Below the pieces are notes generated by a model. It saw nothing but the letters and a program-made list of their open reading frames with translations, was not told where the DNA came from and ran no database searches. The position numbers and the translations under genes are program-made. Shown here piece after piece: positions 35,060 to 47,799 of a stretch of DNA of 64,000 nt. The stretch comes from Ustulina deusta (taxonomy: Eukaryota; Ascomycota; Sordariomycetes; Xylariales; Xylariaceae), in NCBI GenBank assembly GCA_023159155.1, contig JAJNNX010000001.1, positions 2,232,001-2,296,000 on the forward strand. The letters run 5' to 3'. How positions within the stretch are numbered: the first letter of the stretch is position 1; each line of letters starts with the position of its first letter.

Positions 35060-37670
35060 AAACTCTTATAAAGCTAGACTATACTTTACTAAAACAGAAT
35101 TATAACAATTATATTATTAATTCGGATACTTTTATATAAAAAGACTATATAAAATGCTTAGTTATATAAGATATAATATAAATTAATTAATTTTAAAAAA
35201 AATTTAAAAGTTTTATTATTATTACTAGTTATATAACTAAGCACTTTAACAATTTAAGTTTTTAATTAAAAATAATTATAATTTTAATTATAAAATTATA
35301 ATTAATGCTATACAAATAAAAAATAAATAAATTTTATATATAATTAATATAGCTATATTATTTTAAACTATAACTTTTTTTAAATTAATATTTATATAAA
35401 ACATTTAAAAAGTACTATATAAATATTAAATTAATATATATTAAAAACTTTTTAACTATATTATATATAACCTAAGTATAAATTTTGCATCTAAAGAGTT
35501 TTAGAACTAGGCAAAAATTATAAATATTTAGTACTATATAATATTTATTAAAACATACTAAATAATTAGCAAAATTAAAAAAGCATATAGATTACTTTAT
35601 TATATATATAACATTTTAAAAGCAAAACTTAACTTTTATATAAAAAATAAATCAGTTCTATAAATAATAATCAAAGCTCTAAATAATATAGCTAGACTAA
35701 ATAGCTTTATATTAATTTTTTTTATTTTTAAAGCCTACTTTAGAATTAATTAAAATTTACTTTTTTTGCTTAATATTATACAAAGGGCCAAAGCAATTAA
35801 AAAAGCTATAAAAATATTATATAAAAAAAAAACTAAGGTTAAAATCAACCAAGCAATCAATTAATATAATAGCCCTACTTTATATAATATACTATCTTTA
35901 CCCCTACGTAATAAAGTACTAGTATAGCAAAAAAAAAAAGGCTAAAATAGACCATACAAAATTAAATCGATTAAAAACCCCAATATAATTATTAATTTAA
36001 TAAACAGCCTAATATACTTCTATTAAACATAAGTTAAGCCTTATTATTATATAACTAAAAAAAATATTTTAAATAAATATATTAAAAAAAAAAACAAAAT
36101 ATAACTTTTTTAAACCTTTATTATATAAAAAAAACATAAATAACCTTTAAAAGCTATAATATTTTATATAACTTTTATATAATAAATTAGTTAATTATTC
36201 CTAACCTTTAAAAAAAAACAAAACTATACCTTAGCTATTAAGCTATATAAAAACAGTATTATTAATATATTTAAAGCCTTATTTAAAAAATTTAATATTA
36301 TTAAAATTAATAATCTTATTATATAAAGCTATAATAATACTAAAAAAGAAATAATATTTATTTAATTGCTAATAATCTAGTAAATAAGCTAAAGATTGCT
36401 ATTTATACTAGGACTTTTTTTAATTTATAACTTTAATATTTTAGGCAAACTTTAAAATATTATACAAACATATATATAATCAAAAGACAAATTGGCTAAA
36501 AAAATCCTTATATAACTATTATCCAAACTAAAATCAAAATATTCTAATAGAACAATCCTACAAATTATATAACTTTTATATAGACTTGCTAAATTAAGTC
36601 TATACTAGTTTAAAACATATTACTAGTATTACTATAAAAAGCTTAGTATAATTATTTTTATATATAACTTATACTTATTTTTTACTAAAGGACCTTTAGA
36701 TAACTTTATATTACTAGGCTTTTTAAAAAAAAAAAAATATAAATTATAATAAACTAAGTTTTATATAAAGCTAAAAAAAATATTTTAGCTAGGTTACTTT
36801 ATAAAGTTTAATAATAAACAAATTATATTTTTATTTAAAAAAAATATTATTTTAACTTAAAAAAGCCAAACAAACTAACTAGACTAGATTAACTTTTATA
36901 TAACTGATTTTATATAGCAATATGTTTTATAACAAGCAAAAAATACATATATTAGTAGTATCTGCTAGCCTAAAATAGCGTATAACTTATATATAACTGC
37001 CTAAGTTATATATCCTAAACTATATAATATTAAGAATTTAAACTAAAGAATTTAATAGCAAACAAATAATAAAAATTATAGCTTGACTTTTGTACTAATA
37101 GACCTATATTATATAAAGCTATTTATTTTTACAAACAGGTTATTTACAAACAATATAAATATAACTTCTTAACTTAGATTTGTAATTATACTAAGGACTA
37201 AACGTTATACAAAAAAAAATTCAAGCTTTAAAATTAAAAAAAATATTATATACTAGAATTCAAACAAGTATAAAAGGGTAACAAAAAACATATTTATAAA
37301 TAAATTATATAGCATAGTTAATAGCTTTAATAGTACTATTACCCTTTATATAATATTTTTAAAAATTATAACTATATTATAACTATTTCTAATTCTAGCT
37401 ATTTTATATTCTAATTTAAAGTTGTTATATAATTGTTTTATTAAACTTAGTACTACGCAAAAAAAACGTCTAATAATTAATATTATATTATTAAGAAAAT
37501 TATACAAAAAATAAAAAATTTCTAAAGTATAATAGATTAATAATAAAAATAATTTAGCTAATATATTTATAAAAAAAATACTAAACTAAGCTTTAAAAAC
37601 TTTTATATTAATAAACAAGTTGACTATATAAATAGAAATATTTATTAATAAAATGTAAAAAATTATATAT
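35060..37670 (+). pseudogene. Pol remnant of Copia-A (integrase, RT, RNase H)
   Basis: Ignoring stops, the integrase zinc-binding and core region reads from about 35,060 (FGYFYIKRLYKML-like) through FKFLIKNN (near 35,260) to the end of integrase near 35,740. The RT part runs about 36,300-36,960. The RNase H side (about 36,970-37,660) shows PKIAYNLYITA and LFIFTNRLFTNN, which correspond to copia P-x-x-x-F-D-L and V-F-T-D-x-x-F-A-N-N motifs with Asp changed to Asn by G-to-A. The catalytic acidic residues are therefore lost at the visible site. Confidence 0.75.
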
Positions 37671-38805
37671 AACTATAGTATTTATAAAAAAAAAAGAGTT
37701 AGAAGTATGAAGGTAATATATAATAAATTGATTCTAAAAAAAAAAACAAACATAAATGCTACTTCTTTTTATTTTTTATTTTTTATTTTTTTTATTATAT
37801 AACTAATTTTTTTTTTTTTTTAAATATAATAATTATACCGAGCGCTATACAAATACTAAACATATACTACATAAATATTACTTTAAAACCTAATAATCTA
37901 GCAATAGCTATAGAATAAATAACTACTATGTATTATACAAGCATTTTTTATATATGTAGCAATAGTAGTACTATATAACTAAATAAAAATTATATAAAAG
38001 TAACCCTTTGAGCAAAGGATAAACATAATTAAATATACGAAAGGTATATTAGCAAATACTTAGATTTATATATTAACTAACAATATAATAGCAACCTAAG
38101 CTTTATTAGTTTATATATAAAAAGCAAAAATATTAGTAATATATTAAAACAAACATATATATAACAAAAAAATAAATATATATATTAATATATAGCGCTA
38201 TAATAAACTAACAATTATTAGGATTGTTTATTAGTAATAATATTATATAATAATTGCTATTCTAGCTAATAATTTTTAACACACAACTACTATTACTAAA
38301 GAGCTAGATAGTATTTATTATACAAATATATATATATATATATATAGTATATAAAAACAAGCAAACATACAAAGCAGAAGATTTTAGAAAATAACAAAAG
38401 AACAGAAAGCAACAAGAGACTTAAGCACTTTTTTATATGCAAGTTCTTTTATATATAAGCTAACCTGACTTTTAATTAGTTGATTTTTTTCCGTACAAAT
38501 AACCTGCCTAGTTAACTAAACATAAGTAACCTTAAAGGCCTTCAATTAGCAACTGCCCATACAAGGCCTACCAACCAAACAAGCTAGCTAATTATAAACC
38601 TTGCTATTACACAAAGCAAAAGCAGATATTTAACTTTAATTTAAATAATTACTAAGTAATGTTCGGCTTATAGTTTTTAACTAACCATACAGCCAAAGTA
38701 GCAGCTTTGCAATATTATTATACAACTTTATTAGAAAAAAATAATCTATTAACTTAGCAGCTATACGTATAGACCAAATTGCTAACTTGGTTGTTTCCCT
38801 AGTAG

Positions 38806-38984
38806 TGTCATGCCTGGCATACCAGGACCAGTACACACTTGCTATATATATGTACCATGTCCGCTCTTACTTCGATAGAGAACTTTCCTCCTATAAGCTT
38901 TAGTTTTGTAAGCCAACCTTACTAAATATATAACTTATCTTTTTATATATTATACCTAACCTTGTGAATTTCCTATTTATAATA
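38806..38984 (+). repeat. 5' LTR of Gypsy-2
   Basis: It begins TGTCATGCCTGGCATACC and ends TTTATAATA, where the 3' copy has TTTATGACA. The differences from the 3' LTR that I checked are all transitions, in both directions, as expected of RIP. Confidence 0.95.
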
Positions 38985-40519
38985 ATTTTAAAGCTTTTTT
39001 TTAAAGTTATTTATAATATATTTATATAATAGCCCCTAGAAAACCTAGACTATTAATTAGATTAATGCTCCTTAAAAAAAACAAATTAGCTATAAATAGC
39101 TAATAAAGCTATACTAATTTTTTTATAGATAAGAATTAAAGATTAAAGTTTAATAGTAGTTTAATATTTAGTTACTAAAATAATAATAGTACTTTACGAC
39201 TTGAAAGTACTAATTAATTTTTATTATAATAAAATATTTAGCTTAAAGCAGAACTTAAAAAAATAAGTAAATAGCTAAAAAAATAAAAACAAACCGTTTT
39301 TAGATTAAAAAGATTTTGATTTATAAGTATATATAAATTAATATTAAAACAGAAACCTAAAAAATATAAATATTAAAAAGAAGCTAGGGATTTAGAAGAC
39401 TTTAAATCTTTTAATTTTTTAGATTTTTTTTATACCTCTTACTTGGAATATAAAGGTTGGCACCAAAAATAATATAACTTTTCTAATTCTAGCTTATTAC
39501 TTATTTTTTTATCCTTTTTATTATTATTTAATAAGTTAGATTTAGGTAGTTTTAATTATTAATTATTTTATTATTATAAATGCTATAATAATAATAAAAA
39601 ATTAAATATTAACTTTAGTTGCTTTTTAAAATTTAAATACTTCTTATTTATTATATAGTTTATTTATAATTAATAAATTAAATAAATTAAAAAACTAAAA
39701 TCTATATTTAAAAGTTTATAAAAAAAGTTCTAATAAGCTTGGACTTAAATTATTTATATAGTTAATAAAATAGACTAGAATTACAAAAACTAGTATTAAG
39801 TCCTTTTTAAAAAAAAAGCGCGCTAGGATTACTTTTTTTATAAATCTAATTAAAAGATCTTTATTAATTGGACTAAAACTTTAATTTGCTAATTAACTTT
39901 TTTTGCTATAAATATTAGCTAGTAGTTAAAAAGAGCTTAATAATAAGCTAATTAAAACTTTAAAATATTTAATTAATATTTATTCTAGATCAAAATTTAA
40001 AAAAAATAACAAAGCAATAATAAAAAAGCTATATTATATTACTAAAAACTAACTAATTTATTTTAACAAAAAATTATAAATTTTAATAATTTATTATTTT
40101 AAAAAAAAATTAGTAATAATAAATATAGCATAATATTATTAAAAATTAATAATTTTTGTTTTTAAAGCTATAAAGCTTTAATAAAAATTTTTATATTTAA
40201 ATATTAACTAAACTAATATTAATAAACCTTAGGATTAGCAATAATACTAAAGCCTTTTTAAGCAAAAATACTTTAATAATAAAAATCATTTTTGTTAAAG
40301 CTAAAAGTACTATAATATAATTTGGAACTAAGATAATTGTTAGTATTATAACTAGCTAAAGTAACTTTATTTAAATTAGCAACCCTTTAATAATTATATA
40401 TTTAGGAAGTTATTATTTTTTAAATATTTTAGCTAATATATTTCTAATATATTTTAAAAATAGCTATAAAGTAACTTTAATAACTGCCCGAAGTAAAGTA
40501 GTAATACCTAGGACTTTTT

Positions 40520-43500
40520 TTGCTTTAATTATAAAAAAACAGGTTATATTAGTTATAACTATAAAAAACCCAACCGGCAATACTTACTAAAAAATTAAAA
40601 ATATTAGATTTAAAAAATTTAGTTAGACTAGAAATAAAAAAACTTTAATATGTTTTACTATTTATAGAAAAATAACTATTATTTAGATTAAGATTGTTTA
40701 TATAATTTTTTAGTATATTTTAATAAATATTTAAGTAATAATTAAAAAAAAAAAGAATAGTTTTAGTTTTAGCTATAGAGCTTAAGCCAAAACTATAGCC
40801 TTTTATACCTGTTTTGCGTTAATTTTATACTTTATATAACATTTATTTTACTAGTTTAAAAAAACCTCTATTAAAAATATTTATTAATTTAAATTTTTAT
40901 ATTAAATATAATTATATTAGTTATATTTTTGTTTTATATAACAAACTAGAAAAAGTTTTATTTTATACTTATGTTTTATAACATGCTACTAAAGGTAGAT
41001 TTTCTAGTTATAGCGCTTATTAGGTTATTTATAAACTTACTAATAGCTATAGGGTAATCCAAAAATTTTGGTATACCTGTATTACTATTAATCAAAATAA
41101 TCGGTTAAAAAAAAGTCTAGTGCTCTTTTCCTAAACTATACTAAAAAACTAAAAAATTATACTTAATTTAAGTTTAAATTACTAGTTTTATAGCTTAAGG
41201 CCTCAGTATTTTAAGTTAGTTATAGTTTATTAATTTGCTAAAGCTTACAAAAATAAAAAATATTATTAAACTATTATATACTTTTTTAAACTTTTTTAAT
41301 TAAAAGAATTAAAAACAAAAAAAAATTATACTAGTTTTAAAAGTGTTCTACTAGAATTTTATAATTTAGCTAATTTTTTTAATACTAATAAAGCTAATAT
41401 TTTTTTATACTCCAAACAAAAAAACTTAGTAATTAATCTATAAAATAATGCTATAATATTTTATTATTTTATTTATTTATTAACCCAGAACAAACTTAAA
41501 AAACTTTAAAAATAATTTATAAAAATAATAGCTAATAAAAAAATATAAAAATCTAAAAGCTTAGCTAGGGCTTTTATTCTATTTGTTCTTAAAAAAAATA
41601 AAAGTTTAAAACTATATATAAACTATAAAAAACTTAACTGTATTATATAAAAGAATTGCTATATTTTCTTTTTTATTTTAGAATTAATAAATAGACTTAT
41701 ATATATTAAAATATTTACTAAAATCGATTTTAAAAATATTTATTATTATATCTGAATTAAAAAAATAAATAAATAAAAAATAGCTTTTTATATATATTAT
41801 AGCTATTATAAATTTCTAGTTATATTTATAAGTTTATATAATATTTTTGCTACTTTTTAGAACTATATATATAAAGCACTTAATAATATTTTAAATATAT
41901 TTTATATTATATATTTAAATAATATTTTTATATTTTTTATAAATAAAAAATCTTATATAAAATATATCTAAAAAATTATTAAAAAACTTTAAAATGCTAA
42001 GCTATATGCTAAGCTTTTAAAATATTAGTTTTATTAAAAAAAACTTAAATTTTTTAAATATATTATATTTAATTAAAATATTAAAATAAACTTTAGTTAT
42101 ATTAATATAATTAAACAGTAGTTATTTTCTAGTTCTTATTATAAGCTGCAATAGTTTTTAAAGTTTTGCAACTTTTACTAGTGCTTTATTAAAAAGTATT
42201 TCTAGGTTGCTGTTTTTTTAATCTAGTATTTAAAAAAAAGCATAACTAGAACAAAAAAAAGTTAAATCTTTTTAGACTATCCTATAATAAAAGCTTTTAA
42301 AAAGTTCTAAGATTTATTTAGGGAAGCTATTCTTTTTATATATTTTAACCCTAAAAAATAAATATTAATAAAAACTGATTTTTTTAAAGCAGCGCTAGCA
42401 AAAAACCTTTTTTAAAAAAATAGTTAGAATAGATAGCGTTCTATTATATTTTATTTTTATAAGTTTACTAATATAAAATTAAACTATAGGACCTTAGATC
42501 AAAAAATATTTATAATTATAAAATATTTTAAGTATTAATAGTATTATTTTTAAAAAAACAAATTATTAATCAAAGTATTAACTAATTATAGTAATTTTTA
42601 AGTATTTATAAAAACTCTAAAGCTAAATAAAAAGCAAGCTTATTAGTATATATATTTAGCTTTTTTTAATTTTATTATTAAATATAAGCAAAGCAAGCAA
42701 AATAGGGCTAATTTTTTATTGCGCTAACTTAATTATATAGGCAATTCGCCCCAAAATACTAATTTTTTTTTAATACTAAAAAAAAAGATTGTAGTAGTAC
42801 AAACTAAGATTTCTAATAAGTACCTAAAGGTACTAGTAAGCAAAGTGTATGCCGCTTAACCCTTTAAAGAAAGAACTATTTTTGTATAAGCAGTTATATA
42901 TATATAAGCATAAATAATTATAAGTAATAAGAATTTCTAAAATCTAGATATATTATAAAGCTTATAAAACATAATTTAAAATATTTAATAAAAAGACCCT
43001 AAATATAAATTAATTAAAAAGCGTATTAATACTAGAAAGCCTATAAACTTTTAATAAATAATTAAAAAATCTCTTTTATACTATAAAAATAAAGTTTAAA
43101 TTTTTTCTAAAAAATCTATTTATTTCTAGCTTATTAAATTATACTACAATAACTTATTAGTAAGGCATTTTAAATAAAAACATATGTTTAAACTACTATA
43201 GCGCAAGTTTTTTTAGCTAAAAATAAAAACAAATATTAATAATTATATAAATAGTTATACAATATACCTTAGATCAAAAGCAAAATATTACTAAAAATAT
43301 AACAAACTTAATGCTTTACTTATATCTTTAGCTCTTATATAAAAACTATTTATAAACTTTATAGTTGGACTATTTTTAATTTTTTATAAAAACTACTAAA
43401 TTAATTATATTTTAGTAATTATTAATAGATTTACTAAGTTAATACATTTGTTTTTTATTAATACTAAAATAATTTTAATATAGTTTGCTACCCTATTTTA

Positions 43501-44390
43501 TTAAAAAATTAAATATATTTATAAAAGTTCTATAAATATTATATTAGACCGTAGTTCTTTTTTTACTAGTTATTTCTAATTAGACCTATATTATTACTCT
43601 AAGATCAAAAAAAGATATTTGGTTATGTTTTACTTTTGAACTAATAGGCAAACAGAGCATATAAATTAGATAATTAAAAACTACCTTAAATATTTTATTA
43701 ATAATAAATAAACTAATTAGCTACAACTACTCCCCCAAGCATATTTTATAATTAATTTAGCTATTAATAGCATAACTAGCAAGTCACCCTTTAAAGCCCT
43801 ATATAGCTATATACCAGAGTTTAGACTATTTGTTAAAGATAATTTTATTTTAAAAGGAGTACTAATAGTACAAGAATAATTGCAAAAACTATAAACTATT
43901 AGGAATAATTTAAAAAATTAGTAATAAATTGTAGTTAAAAGGTATTAAAAATACTATAATATTAAATATAAACTTATAACTTATAAAGTTAGAAATATAG
44001 TAGCATTATTTATAAAAAATTTAAGTTTTAAATATTTTAAACTTGTATTTAAGTTTATTAGCCTATTTTAGATCCTTAGCTATATTAGATCGTAGGCGTA
44101 TTGCTTTATATTTTTAGCACAATATACCTATTTTTATAATATTTTTTTTATCTAACTACTTAAGTTTTAGAAAACTAATACTATATATAACCTATTTATA
44201 CTAGACCTTATAAATAATTCAAATAAATAAAAAATTAAAAATATAGTAGTAAAACAAACATATAACTATAAGTTATACTATAAGGTTAAGTAAAAAGGCT
44301 AGCTAACTAAATATAACTAATAGATATTAGCTATTAATATTATAGCACCTAAAGCAATACAAACTTTTAAACAATAGCAAAGTTACTAAA
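40520..44390 (+). pseudogene. Gag-end/pol remnant of Gypsy-2 with chromodomain
   Basis: Ignoring stops, a CCHC zinc knuckle with Cys and His turned to Tyr (FNYKKTGYISYNYKK) is at about 40,530-40,580. The RT starts near 41,560 (AFILFVLKKNKSLKLYI). It includes FTKIDFKN and YLNNIFIF, the latter at the Y-x-D-D catalytic box with both Asp now Asn. RNase H is at about 42,330-42,700, and the integrase core at about 43,340-43,860 (NRFTKLIHLF, then TNRQTEHIN and SPFKALY). A chromodomain is at about 44,262-44,380 (YYKVK-KG followed by APKAIQTF). The RT active site is destroyed. Confidence 0.85.
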
Positions 44391-46286
44391 AAAAGAAGAA
44401 TTTTTAACCTAATAATTTATACCCGAACTAGTTATAAAAAAAGATCGATTAATTCTATTCTTACCTAAAGGTATTCTGCCCTATTACTTAAGGACTTACT
44501 ACTCTTACAATTATATTAGCCCGAAACTCTAGTAAATTAATAAAAACAAACCTATAAATATTTATATAGTTAGAATTAAACTAACTATTTTAAATACTTA
44601 ATCTACGCTTTACTATTAAGCTATATACAAACTATTTCTAAAATTAGATCTTATTAAAATAGGTAATATTTATATTAGTTATATTAGCTAATCTAGTAGT
44701 CCAAGTGATTTAATTAGTAGTACTTACTACTATTTTTTATATTTTTAATATAAAATAATAAATAGTTAATATTTATAATATATAACTATAATCTTTAAAT
44801 TAAAAGCATAGAATACTTTTATAGAAATATGCTTAATATTAAACCGGCGTCTAATTATGTTAGATAACCTTACAAACTAAAAGTAAATAAAAGTACTTAT
44901 AGCGTTAAAAAGAATATATGCTACTATTTGGAGCTACATGTTTTTTTGTTATATTATTATTTGGGTATATATAATACAGGCATTTTAAATCTATATAAAT
45001 AACTAATAAACATACTATAAAATAAAAATAGAACTACTTATTTTTAAATTGCCTAAAGTACTAGTAATTCCAAACTAGAAGTAATAGGTTGCTATAAGGC
45101 GGCAGAATATTTTTAGCAAACAAAATTAAATACTAGCAAGTTACTAATAAAACTTTAAGAATATTTACTAAGCACCCAAGCTTATTTTATTTATAACTTT
45201 ATAGCTATTTTTGTTTAATTTAAGGTTAAAAAACTAGTAGGACTAGTTTAGCAATTTGTTTATACAAACTATATTAAAAAATATTAAACCTAGGACTTAA
45301 TTATATAATATATTTAAGTTAATAAAAATACTAATATAAAATAAATATAATTATATTTATTAGCTTATATGTTTTTTTGTTTTTTTAGTATTTATTATAA
45401 AAGGAGGTTTTTGTTTTTTCTATTATATAAACAACCTAGATAGGCCGGCTAAGATTGGGCTAAGCCCCGTTATAAATACTGCTAAAATAACATTAGTACA
45501 TATATGCTCTATAGACCAGATCTTTAGTAGCCCTGCGCTTATATGCTTTGTTTTTAGTACATATACTCTGCTTGCGCATATAACGCTTGCAGTTATAACG
45601 GTTACAGCTATTAATTACTTTTTAATAAGCAAGGCATTAAAAGCAATAGTTACGGCGGTTCTGCAGAAGTTTTTTATTAAAAAAAATATAGAAAAGGTTA
45701 AAAATAGTATTAGATATAATAATATAAGCGTAAAAAAAAAAAAAAAAGGTATAAAAACAAAGTAAAAAAAAAAAGAAATAATAGCAGTAATGTGTATAAG
45801 TAGCTAAAACTAATAAATAATAATAATAGTAGCGGTTAAAAAAAAAAAAAAAAAAAAACTAAGCTAAAATATTTATATAAAACTAGATTAGTTTTATAAG
45901 CAACTTATATATAGCCTATGCTTAAATTATTAGTATTAAAATTTATTATATACTTAAGTATATAATATATATATATATATTATATTATATATATATTAAA
46001 ACTTCTAATTAATAATATTATATAAGTACTAAAATATTTATATTAATAATAATAATACTATATATTACTAATATAATAGAAATACTTATATACTTATACC
46101 TATAAACACTTAATTGATTATATTGCACTAATTATATATATATTACCTTAATTCTATATAAACCCTATACTTAAATTACCTTTTATCTATATATATATAT
46201 ATTACTTATCTATACTATATACTTTATATCTTATATATTTATATATATTAGGTTAAGGACAACTTAACTAAGAAAGGAAAGATAGT

Positions 46287-46465
46287 TGTTATGCTTAGTA
46301 TACTAGAACTAGTATATATTTGCTATATATATATACTATGTCTGCTCTTACTTTAATAAACAACTTTTTTTTTATAAGCTTTAGTTTTATAAGCTAACCT
46401 TACCGAATATATAACTTATCCCTTTATATATTATACCTGACCTTATGAATTTCCTATTTATGACA
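46287..46465 (+). repeat. 3' LTR of Gypsy-2
   Basis: It begins TGTTATGCTTAGTATAC and ends CTATTTATGACA, followed by the AGTAG duplication. Its length equals that of the 5' LTR. Confidence 0.95.
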
Positions 46466-46565
46466 AGTAGTCAAACTTTTATATATATATTTAAGCAGTT
46501 ATATAGTTGCTTTTTTTGTTTTTTCTATATAATGGGCAGTTATAACTAAAAAAAAAAATAGCTAG

Positions 46566-46868
46566 TGTTGGAATAACTGGCATTAGTTACAACTTTATTG
46601 TGCAACTTGTACGGAGTGCGAGTTTACGCTCGGCTGTTGTACGGATGTTAGCCGGACTTCGGCTGGACAAAAGGGACTTTATTTCTTTTTTATTATATTA
46701 GCTCGTACAATAGCGTAAACTTTTATATAAATATAAAAGACTTATATTTTATATAAACATTTTTTTTTTTTTTTTTTATAAATAATATAGTATACAATAG
46801 ATTATATTCTGTCTATATGTATTATTTGTTTATTTTATATATAATATATTGTATATAGCCTATTTAAT
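46566..46868 (+). repeat. 3' LTR of Copia-A
   Basis: It begins TGTTGGAATAACTGG and ends TATTTAAT(A) just before the ATCTA duplication. The shared A at 46869 makes the end ambiguous by one base. Confidence 0.9.
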
Positions 46869-47799
46869 ATCTATGCCTTTAAATAAAAAAAGAACTTTAA
46901 AAACTATATAAAAAAAATTAAAAAAATATAACATAGGTTAAAACATAAAACTAAAAAACAATATCCGAACATAAAGCTTTGAACGGAGTACTTATTAAAC
47001 AGTACTAATACTTTTTTAATAAAAATGCTTTAATTTTTAAAACTATCCTATTAAAACAACTATCTAGATTATTATTTGGACTATTATAATTATAACTATT
47101 ACTACAGCAAAAAATATTAAAAATTAAGTAATTTTTTCTAACGCAAACCTTATCTTTAATATAGCAAAAAAAGCAATAAAAATTTATAAGCAAAAAACTA
47201 ATAGAATTAAGATTAAAAAATGTACTGTAATAATAGTTAGGATTATTATTGTAATAGTAGTTAAAAATGCGACCGGAGTTATAATTATAGCTAGAATAAA
47301 AAACATAATAAAGATTATAATTATAAAAAAGGTAAAAAAGATATATAGCGTAATAAAAACTATAATTATATATATTTTGCTAATATATAGTCTAGCGGCA
47401 AAAAAAGACTATTTTTTTTAATACTAAGTTTAGCTACTATAATAATGCTTTTTATTATATATTTAATTTAGTACTTATTTATTACTACTGTTATAAAAAA
47501 TACAAATTATTAGTAATATTTAAGTTTTACTTATACTACTATTAATTAAAAGTTAAATTAGAAAAATTAGCTAAAACTAATACCTAATTATTAGTTAATT
47601 TTGCTTAACATATCTACGGATATTATATCTAAGAATTTTTTTTGTATAATATATTGTTTTAGCATTTATATGCTTGTTTATACGCTAAAAATAAAGTAGT
47701 CCTTAAGCTAGAAAGTACTTTTAGTTATAAGCTAATACTTAAAACTACAACTATTACTATTTAAAACAAAGCTTTGTATATATTAGACGTTAATATTTT

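Larger units (their letters stand above)
38806..46465 (+). mobile_element. Gypsy-2: Ty3/gypsy chromovirus inserted in Copia-A
   Basis: This is a complete, decayed element of 7,660 bp with 179-bp LTRs at 38806-38984 and 46287-46465 and a 5-bp target duplication AGTAG at 38801-38805 and 46466-46470. The homologous region of Copia-E keeps the uninterrupted site (complement of AGTAG at 52524-52528), which confirms the insertion. A purine-rich tract lies just before the 3' LTR (AGAAAGGAAAGATAG). The domain order is zinc knuckle, RT, RNase H, integrase, chromodomain. Confidence 0.95.
32027..46868 (+). mobile_element. Copia-A: Ty1/copia element interrupted by Gypsy-2
   Basis: Blocks 32027-38805 and 46466-46868 form one element with 5' LTR 32027-32333 and 3' LTR 46566-46868. 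The target duplication ATCTA is at 32022-32026 and 46869-46873. The polypurine-like tract (A-run then TAGCTAG) sits just before the 3' LTR. The domain order is gag side, integrase, RT, RNase H, which defines Ty1/copia. A 129-bp piece at the start of the RT region, present in siblings D and E, is missing near 36,315. The element is inactive. Confidence 0.88.
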
